Origin: Pseudobdellovibrio sp.
GTDB lineage: Bacteria > Bdellovibrionota > Bdellovibrionia > Bdellovibrionales > Bdellovibrionaceae
NCBI GenBank assembly: GCA_025449725.1
Contig: JANWIU010000002.1
Coordinates: forward strand, 1 to 12,530
Reading direction: 5' to 3'
DNA length: 12,530 nt
In this document: in pieces, positions 8,035-12,530 of the stretch
Layout: each line of letters begins with the position of its first letter
Position numbering within the stretch: the stretch's first letter is position 1
The notes under the pieces: generated by a model
The model's input: the letters and a program-made list of their open reading frames with translations, nothing else
Databases searched by the model: none
What the model was told of the DNA's origin: nothing
Translations under genes and position numbers: made by a program

Positions 8035-8697
8035 TTATACAATTTTTAGATCAGCCGGTGTGTCTATTTGACGATACGGATGAGCAGCTTGAAACGCCGG
8101 GTTTTTCAGTGCATTTTCATTCACTCTCAAAACCGTTTTACATGAAGAAATATCGATATTGAATCTAGTGGCAGAAAAAACCTGCGGAATTAAAAAAGCA
8201 TCCGCCGCCGTTACCTGATTACCAAAACAGTAGTCTCCTGCATAATTTGAAATAACTTTTTCAACCGCTGTAACGCCGTCTCCGATCCAGCGCTGCATCC
8301 ACTGTTGTTTTTGCTCTGGTGAAATCTTAAAGTCTTTTTCTAAAAGGTTCAGTACCTTCAGGTTTTGTAGTGGATGAGTGTCTGCATTGATGATCTCACA
8401 AACTTGACGGACTTTTGCTTTTAGAAAGGGATCGGTAGGAAAAAGTTTGATGCCGGTTTCAAAAACTTCATCCAGATACTCTGTAATAGCCAGCGACTGA
8501 GAAATGAATTGTCCGTTATGGTCCAGCGTCGGAACTCCGCCTAAAGGATTCACTTTGCGGTAGTTTTCCTGGTTTTGCTCTCCATTGCTTAAGCTAACAG
8601 GTACATATGAATAGTTCAGATTTTTTAACGCGAGCACGATACGCACCCGGTAGGAAGTGGAACTTCTAAAAAAGTTATAAAGCTTTAGGTCTGACAT
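8035..8697 (-). CDS. maiA: Maleylacetoacetate isomerase (zeta-class glutathione S-transferase)
   Basis: This cytoplasmic enzyme uses glutathione to isomerise maleylacetoacetate to fumarylacetoacetate in homogentisate (tyrosine/phenylalanine) breakdown. Its 220 residues match the family length. The N-terminal thioredoxin-like domain has the zeta-class serine motif SSTSYRVRI (12-20; catalytic candidates Ser12, Ser13, Ser15), cis-proline loop GGVPTL (53-58) and glutathione-binding QSLAITEYLDE (67-77). The helical domain has NADTHPLQNLKVL (104-116) and GNQVTAADAFLIPQV (159-173). The start is placed at the ATG at 8697, directly before SDLKLYNFFRSS, where family members begin. An open frame continues to a GTG at 8787, but the extra 30 residues look unlike the family and lack a binding site. 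No Shine-Dalgarno precedes 8697. fahA, the next enzyme of the pathway, lies across the divergent region. Confidence 0.93.
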   Translation of the reverse strand: MSDLKLYNFFRSSTSYRVRIVLALKNLNYSYVPVSLSNGEQNQENYRKVNPLGGVPTLDHNGQFISQSLAITEYLDEVFETGIKLFPTDPFLKAKVRQVCEIINADTHPLQNLKVLNLLEKDFKISPEQKQQWMQRWIGDGVTAVEKVISNYAGDYCFGNQVTAADAFLIPQVFSATRFNIDISSCKTVLRVNENALKNPAFQAAHPYRQIDTPADLKIV

Positions 8698-8703
8698 GTC
8701 GTG

Positions 8704-8712
8704 AATATAACA
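8704..8712 (-). promoter_or_regulatory. Candidate extended -10 promoter of maiA (leaderless transcript)
   Basis: On the - strand this reads TGTTATATT, an extended -10 element (TG, one base, then TATATT, five of six matches to TATAAT). It ends 6 bases before the maiA ATG at 8697, so transcription would begin at or within a base or two of the start codon. There is no good -35 at 17-18 bases, which suits an extended -10 promoter, and no Shine-Dalgarno, which suits a leaderless mRNA. Confidence 0.4.
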
Positions 8713-8770
8713 CAGATTCTTTTGGACACATCCATGCCGCATTGGGTCTACTGGTTTTTGAGGTAAAAAA

Positions 8771-8793
8771 TTGTTAGTGTTAGACACAAAAAA
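8771..8793. promoter_or_regulatory. Imperfect dyad, candidate operator of the divergent maiA / omp-fahA region
   Basis: The arms TTGTTAGTGT and ACACAAAAAA flank the 3-base spacer TAG, with 8 of 10 positions pairing; the core is GTGT-TAG-ACAC at 8777-8787. The same stretch also contains TTGT-N11-ACAA (8771-8789), which has the T-N11-A form of LysR-family sites, and the run encodes an OxyR/LysR-type regulator downstream. It lies directly before the AAAGGAGAG binding site of the barrel gene and may overlap its promoter (weak TTGAGG at 8758-8763 and TTAGAC at 8780-8785). It could instead act as an RNA hairpin at the ribosome binding site. Confidence 0.3.
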
Positions 8794-8802
8794 GGAGAGC
8801 CC

Positions 8803-9366
8803 ATGAAAGCACTTTTCGCTCTTGGATTATTATTATTTTCAAACGTTTCTTTTGCAGCCAGCAGCCCTACTGCACCTGATTATTCTATGGTCGCCGCTGA
8901 AGTCGGATTTAAATCAAACTCTGTGACCGCTACCGGCAGTACTTCCGACAACCAGGTAACAGGATTTCAACTGGGCATTTCCGGCGTTTACAATATTTCA
9001 GAAAAATTCGGTTTGAAGTCAGGACTTTTTTATGTGGAGCGCCCTTTTAGCTCGGACTTCGGTGCATCGGAAGTAAAAGGGAAAGTAACTTACTTTGAAG
9101 TTCCGGCGTTTTTCATGCTGAAGTTTGAAGAGTATGCCGGTGTTTATGTCGGTCCTAGTTTGGCAATCAAATTGGGTGACGAATTAAAACCGGGTTCGCT
9201 TGCAGGTGTTAAATCTATGGTTGTACCTTTAACCTTCGGTGCTCAATTTAAGTTTTTACCTAACTTTGGTGCGAATGTATTTTTCGAAACAATCGGTGGA
9301 GAAATTGCAACAGGTGTAGATAACTCGAGAGCGGTCGGCGTAAACTTAATGATCAGTATCGATTAA
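8803..9366 (+). CDS. Small outer-membrane beta-barrel protein
   Basis: This 187-residue protein has a clear signal peptide (MKALFALGLLLFSNVSFA, cut after Ala18). It then shows alternating-residue strands and Gly/aromatic patterns typical of eight-stranded OmpA/OmpX-like or porin-like barrels (for example FQLGISGVYNIS at 55-66, LKSGLFYVERPF at 71-82, YAGVYVGPSLAIKLG at 111-125). The end, VNLMISID, lacks the usual terminal aromatic residue of outer-membrane proteins, though the strand pattern reaches the C-terminus. Function is unknown; pore, adhesin or structural roles are all possible. The start is well supported by AAAGGAGAG at 8791-8799. It is separated from fahA by a single base, so the two are almost certainly one transcript, but no link in function is evident. 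Confidence 0.8.
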   Translation: MKALFALGLLLFSNVSFAASSPTAPDYSMVAAEVGFKSNSVTATGSTSDNQVTGFQLGISGVYNISEKFGLKSGLFYVERPFSSDFGASEVKGKVTYFEVPAFFMLKFEEYAGVYVGPSLAIKLGDELKPGSLAGVKSMVVPLTFGAQFKFLPNFGANVFFETIGGEIATGVDNSRAVGVNLMISID

Positions 9367-9367
9367 T

Positions 9368-10354
9368 ATGAAACTGGCTTCACTTAAATCTCAAAATAAT
9401 TTAGACGGAGAGCTGGCAGTTGTATCGGGCAATTTGAAGTCGTTCGTAAGAGCAACCGGTATTTGCCCTTCTTTGCGTGAAGCCGTTGAAAATTGGTCAA
9501 AGGTTGAACCCTTATTACAAAAGCTTTATTCCGATTTAAGCAATGGTAAAGCCGTATCTGCAGAAGCCATTAAAGATGAATCAATTTTTCATGCAGCATT
9601 GCCAAGAACTTGGTTGTTTGCCGATGGCTCTGCCTTCATTCACCATATAAAGCTGGTCCGTCAGGCCAGAAAAGCGCCGTTGCCGGAAACTTTGCTAACG
9701 GTTCCTTTAATGTACCAGGCAGAAAGTGGCCGATTTCTAGCTCCTACTGATGATATTCCTCAAGTAGATCCCGCGCATGGCACTGACTTTGAGGCTGAAG
9801 TCGGCGTGGTGGTAGACCATGTTCCGATGGGAACATCTCCGGATATGGCGTTGAAGCACATTAGACTGGTTTTATTAATTAACGACGTCTCCTTACGCGG
9901 GCTCATTCCGGAAGAGCTGGCACAGGGTTTCGGTTTTTTTCAAAGTAAGCCCAACAGCGCGTTGTCTCCGGTTGCCGTCACGATCGACGAACTTGGCAGC
10001 GACTGGAAAGCTGGCCGTTTATGTTTACCACTGAATGTGAAGCTAAACGGAGAGGTCTTCGGCAATGCTAACGGAAGTGAAATGCATTTTCACTTCGGTC
10101 AGTTGATTTCCCATGCTGCAAGAACAAGGGATTTGCCTGCAGGAACAATTATTGGCAGCGGAACTGTTGCAAATGAAAATCCACAAGCCGGTTCAAGCTG
10201 TCTTGCAGAAAAACGAACGCTGGAACAAATCAATAACGGTGAAATAAAAACTCCGTTTATGAAAGCCGGTGACACGGTAGAAATTCAAATGCTTGATCAA
10301 AAGGGCCAAAGTATCTTCGGCCGGATTTTGCAAACAGTGAAAAAAGTAAACTGA
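9368..10354 (+). CDS. fahA: Fumarylacetoacetate hydrolase family protein
   Basis: This is the probable last enzyme of homogentisate breakdown, splitting fumarylacetoacetate into fumarate and acetoacetate. The 328-residue length and an N-terminal domain of about 75 residues fit the bacterial form. Metal ligands are visible as Glu142 and Glu144 in TDFEAEVG and Asp173 in INDVSLRG. QSKPNSALSPVAVT (192-205) and GTIIGSGTVANENP (259-272) are active-site segments of the fold. Other members of the superfamily have different substrates, but maiA directly across the divergent region makes the homogentisate pathway the best call. Homogentisate dioxygenase (hmgA) is not in the window. The gene begins one base after the barrel gene, with no clear ribosome binding site, so translation is probably coupled. 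Four bases separate it from the next gene. Confidence 0.92.
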   Translation: MKLASLKSQNNLDGELAVVSGNLKSFVRATGICPSLREAVENWSKVEPLLQKLYSDLSNGKAVSAEAIKDESIFHAALPRTWLFADGSAFIHHIKLVRQARKAPLPETLLTVPLMYQAESGRFLAPTDDIPQVDPAHGTDFEAEVGVVVDHVPMGTSPDMALKHIRLVLLINDVSLRGLIPEELAQGFGFFQSKPNSALSPVAVTIDELGSDWKAGRLCLPLNVKLNGEVFGNANGSEMHFHFGQLISHAARTRDLPAGTIIGSGTVANENPQAGSSCLAEKRTLEQINNGEIKTPFMKAGDTVEIQMLDQKGQSIFGRILQTVKKVN

Positions 10355-10358
10355 TCAA

Positions 10359-11255
10359 ATGCAGAATTTTTTTGTTCATAAAAAGTTTTATCCAAAGTTC
10401 AAAAATCTAAGGCAGGAATTCGAAGAGAATTTTGTTGATGCCAAAGCCACGCATCCGAAAAGATTCGTATGGGATTTTTGGTATGATGAAGACCAGTATC
10501 ATTTGATAAGAACTCCGGCCTATCATTATTTTTCATCGAAGTTGTACCAGGACTTTCATTCGTATTTGGTGCAGTGGGGCAGGGAAAACTTAGGTTGTCA
10601 TGATATTTCCCCGCCGTGGCTCAGTTACTACGTGGACGGGTGTTATCAGAAGCTGCATTCCGATGTTCCGCATGGGCCGTGGGCTTTTGTTTACTCTCTA
10701 ACTCCGGACAGAAAAGAGTTCCGAGGGGGAGAGACGCTGATCTTAAAACCCGAAACTCTGGATTTTTGGTCAAACTACGGACGCTCAGACAGCCGGGAAT
10801 TTAAAAATTTTGTAGATGTAATTCCATCGATGATGAATCAGCTTGTCGTTTTCGACCCGCGGTTTCCGCACGGAGTAACCGAACTTAAGGGCACGCGTGA
10901 CCCGCTTAAGAGCCGACTGGTGGTTCATGGTTGGTTTGTGAACCCAAGACCTTACGTTGTGGGCGGCCTTTCTACAAAAGGCGTGCAGGCTTCAATTGAT
11001 CCGGTTTTTGAGAATTTAAATTCTATTTTGTCGGGCATTGATTTACTGGACGGTACTATTTCTTTGCGACTGCAGGTTACGCCGGCCGGTCAAGTTAGTC
11101 AGTATAAGGTTTTGACGAATACTTTAGTTTCGCTAGCCAGTAAGCCTGACGATATTCGGTACTTCGAAAAAGAAATTAAAAAATTATTTTTGCACACGAA
11201 ATTCATTAAAACCAAAAAAGCTTCTTCCATTACCTTGCCGTTGATATTCAAATGA
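10359..11255 (+). CDS. 2-Oxoglutarate/Fe(II) oxygenase fused to an AgmX/TonB-like C-terminal domain
   Basis: Residues of about 50-195 form a double-stranded beta-helix oxygenase of the prolyl-4-hydroxylase-like type. Iron ligands are His100 and Asp102 (KLHSDVPHG) and His171 (RFPHGVTE), and Arg186 (KSRLVVHGWF) is the likely 2-oxoglutarate anchor. RGGETLIL (122-129) is typical of the family. After the expected end of the oxygenase (about 204) comes a further domain: LDGTISLRLQVTPAGQVSQY, a VLTNTL segment, IRYFEKEIKKLF and a terminal SSITLPLIF. This pattern of strand, Gly-rich turn, strand, helix and final strand resembles the AgmX/PglI (myxobacterial) and TonB C-terminal domains. I see no signal peptide or membrane helix, so a cytoplasmic place is expected, which is unusual for that tail. 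The substrate is unknown. The ATG is 4 bases after fahA with no strong binding site. Confidence 0.8.
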   Translation: MQNFFVHKKFYPKFKNLRQEFEENFVDAKATHPKRFVWDFWYDEDQYHLIRTPAYHYFSSKLYQDFHSYLVQWGRENLGCHDISPPWLSYYVDGCYQKLHSDVPHGPWAFVYSLTPDRKEFRGGETLILKPETLDFWSNYGRSDSREFKNFVDVIPSMMNQLVVFDPRFPHGVTELKGTRDPLKSRLVVHGWFVNPRPYVVGGLSTKGVQASIDPVFENLNSILSGIDLLDGTISLRLQVTPAGQVSQYKVLTNTLVSLASKPDDIRYFEKEIKKLFLHTKFIKTKKASSITLPLIFK

Positions 11256-11262
11256 GGAAACG

Positions 11263-12219
11263 ATGACCATTATTCAGCTCAGTTACATAGTTGCAGTTGA
11301 TAAGCATAAAAATTTCGGGGTCGCAGCCCAACACTGTCACATCACACAGCCGACTCTTAGTATGCAAATTCAGAAGCTTGAAGAAGAACTCGGTGTTATT
11401 TTGTTTGATCGGACTGAACAACCGATAAAGACAACGAGCATCGGCGCCACTTTGCTTCGCCAGGCGAAAATTATTTTAAGAGAAGTTCAAAGTTTCAACG
11501 ATTTGGTTTCAGAAGAAAAAGATGAAGCCCGCGGGGAAATCAAAATAGGAGTAATCCCGACAATTGCGCCCTATTTGATGCCTTTGTTCTTAAGAGATTT
11601 CATGAAGTCCAACCCGGAATTGAAAATTATTGTGGAAGAGCTGCAAACCGGTCAGATTTTGCAGAAATTAGAAGAAGGATCTTTAGATCTTGGTTTGCTG
11701 GTGACTCCAATCGAAAGAGAAGGACTAAAAACAGAGCCGCTTTTTTACGAACCTTTTCTAGCTTATGTTTCTGAGAAGTCTCCGCTATCAAAAAGCGCTA
11801 AGGTGGATCAAAAAGATTTAAATTCCGGCGACCTTTGGCTGTTGACGGACGGCCATTGTTTTCGAGAACAGTCTTTGTTGATTTGTAAAAACCGAAAAAA
11901 GAATTCAGACCAAAACAAACATCTGCTTTTTGAAAGTGCCAGTCTTGAAACTCTCAAACGTATGATTGATCAGGAAGCCGGCTTCACGCTGTTGCCTTAC
12001 CTGGCCACGTTAGATATACGCGGGTCTAAAAAATTAAAAGAGTTCAATCATCCTGTGCCGGCACGGGAAGTCAGTCTGATTTATAATTCCTATTTCAGAA
12101 AAAATAAAATTAAAGAAAGCCTGATTGAAAGTATTAAAGAACATCTTCCGCCGGAAATGAATACCACCATTACTAAAAAAGTTCAGGTGGTGGACCTTCC
12201 CACCGGCCGGAATTCTTAA
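11263..12219 (+). CDS. oxyR: OxyR-type LysR-family peroxide-sensing regulator
   Basis: An N-terminal winged helix-turn-helix (about 1-60; QHCHITQPTLSMQIQKLEEE at 23-42) is followed by a periplasmic-binding-protein-like sensor domain (about 90-295). The redox motif DGHCFREQSLLIC places cysteines at 199 and 208, the same numbers and spacing as the disulfide pair of E. coli OxyR. This makes direct hydrogen peroxide sensing likely. The 318-residue length is slightly longer than E. coli OxyR (305) because of a short C-terminal tail. The ATG follows the oxygenase gene by 7 bases, with AGGAA at 11255-11259, so it is the last gene of the run. An OsmC/Ohr-family gene converges on it, which fits a peroxide-defence neighbourhood. 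The target sites cannot be proved from this window. Confidence 0.9.
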   Translation: MTIIQLSYIVAVDKHKNFGVAAQHCHITQPTLSMQIQKLEEELGVILFDRTEQPIKTTSIGATLLRQAKIILREVQSFNDLVSEEKDEARGEIKIGVIPTIAPYLMPLFLRDFMKSNPELKIIVEELQTGQILQKLEEGSLDLGLLVTPIEREGLKTEPLFYEPFLAYVSEKSPLSKSAKVDQKDLNSGDLWLLTDGHCFREQSLLICKNRKKNSDQNKHLLFESASLETLKRMIDQEAGFTLLPYLATLDIRGSKKLKEFNHPVPAREVSLIYNSYFRKNKIKESLIESIKEHLPPEMNTTITKKVQVVDLPTGRNS

Positions 12220-12278
12220 CGCGCGGACGCGCAGGAGGCGGAGTGCGAAGCACGAAGCTGAACTATGCGTTCAAGTTG
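12220..12278. repeat. GC-rich spacer with two short hairpins between convergent genes
   Basis: The first 42 bases are about 70% G+C, far above the flanking genes. They hold GCGC-GGAC-GCGC (12221-12232) and GTGC-GAA-GCAC (12243-12253), plus a direct repeat of CGAAGC at 12246-12251 and 12253-12258. No run of T follows on either strand, so it is not a standard intrinsic terminator. It may be a dispersed extragenic palindromic element or a weak bidirectional terminator for the convergent oxyR and osmC-like genes. A further stem, GGTGG/CCACC, lies inside the oxyR end at 12189-12204. Confidence 0.35.
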
Positions 12279-12530
12279 TTACAAGACGTAGCGAAATTCA
12301 ATCGGCACCTGAACGTCAGGATGCAAGGAACGCATAACCGGACAAGCTTTAGCGACGACTTCCAGTTTGTGCCTGTTTTCCTGAGTCAAAGCCGCGGGCA
12401 TCTCAATGACAGTTTTTAAACTGCCGATCGTGCGCGGGTTGGAATTCATAACTTTTTCAACGCTCATTTTAGAACCTTTGATATCGATTCCGTCGCGTTC
12501 CCCAACAATCGCCATAGTCGTCAGTATGCA
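12279..12530 (-). CDS. OsmC/Ohr-family peroxide-defence protein, 3' part only
   Basis: This is the C-terminal portion of an OsmC-fold thiol peroxidase. The frame is open to the window edge: five codons before Met at 12515 read Cys-Ile-Leu-Thr-Thr, continuing into MAIVGERDGID. That matches the family's first reactive-cysteine helix (a Cys-x-Leu-Thr-Thr-Met type segment), so the Met at 12515 is internal and the true start lies outside. The second conserved cysteine is in KACPVMRSLHPDV, and the end IEFRYVL fits the terminal strand. These two cysteines reduce organic or fatty-acid hydroperoxides in characterised members. The gene converges on oxyR with a 59-base spacer. Whether it is an OsmC, Ohr or YhfA-like member cannot be decided from this fragment. 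Confidence 0.85.
   Translation of the reverse strand, partial: CILTTMAIVGERDGIDIKGSKMSVEKVMNSNPRTIGSLKTVIEMPAALTQENRHKLEVVAKACPVMRSLHPDVQVPIEFRYVL

Noticed and set aside
8698..8787. Thirty-residue N-terminal extension of maiA from a GTG at 8787
   Set aside because: The extension is unlike zeta-class transferases, has no binding site before it, and would run through the shared promoter region; the family start fits 8697.
12189..12253. Intrinsic terminator after oxyR
   Set aside because: The stems are only 4-5 base pairs and no T run follows on either strand.
12513..12515. ATG as the start of the OsmC-family gene
   Set aside because: The five codons before it encode Cys-Ile-Leu-Thr-Thr, which matches the conserved reactive-cysteine helix, so the ATG is internal.

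Overview
The window looks like chromosomal DNA of a Gram-negative bacterium with aerobic respiration, of moderate GC content by eye. Signal-peptide-bearing outer-membrane-barrel and lipopolysaccharide-type ligase genes indicate an outer membrane. A caa3 oxidase with fused cytochrome c, a SCO protein with a C-terminal membrane anchor, and an AgmX/TonB-like tail domain together suggest Bdellovibrionota or another former deltaproteobacterial lineage. That placement is an inference from gene content and protein style, not from a marker gene.

Region 1 (about 85-8034, + strand) is one tightly packed, probably co-transcribed run of eight genes. In order they are a membrane-anchored monohaem cytochrome c, a SCO/SenC copper chaperone, oxidase subunits II (coxB, with a cytochrome c domain), I (coxA), III (coxC) and IV (coxD), haem O synthase (ctaB), and an O-antigen-ligase-like membrane protein with a C-terminal helical repeat region. 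Gene joints are overlaps of 32, 1 and 14 bases or gaps of 3-14 bases. The first seven genes make and assemble a caa3-type oxidase: the anchored cytochrome is a likely electron donor, SCO helps build CuA, and CtaB makes haem O on the way to haem A. CoxA carries YSHPAV in place of the gating glutamate, the mark of A2-type haem-copper oxidases. The ligase is unrelated in function and rides at the end of the operon. Haem A synthase (ctaA) and ctaG are not in the window.

Region 2 (8035-8697, - strand) is maiA, maleylacetoacetate isomerase. It meets the ligase gene tail to tail with no base between the stop codons. Its promoter probably lies directly against its start codon (extended -10 at 8704-8712), which would give a leaderless mRNA.

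Region 3 (8803-12219, + strand) is a second packed run diverging from maiA: a small outer-membrane beta-barrel, fahA (fumarylacetoacetate hydrolase), a 2-oxoglutarate/Fe(II) oxygenase fused to an AgmX/TonB-like C-terminal domain, and an OxyR-type regulator with the redox pair at Cys199/Cys208. MaiA and FahA are the last two steps of homogentisate (tyrosine/phenylalanine) breakdown, giving fumarate and acetoacetate. A dyad at 8771-8793 in the shared intergenic region is a candidate operator.

Region 4 (12220-12530) holds a 59-base GC-rich spacer with two small hairpins and then the 3' part of an OsmC/Ohr-family peroxide-defence gene on the - strand, whose 5' end is outside the window.

The most unusual items are the oxygenase-AgmX/TonB-like fusion and its placement between fahA and oxyR. 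No mobile element, CRISPR array, tRNA or rRNA was seen.
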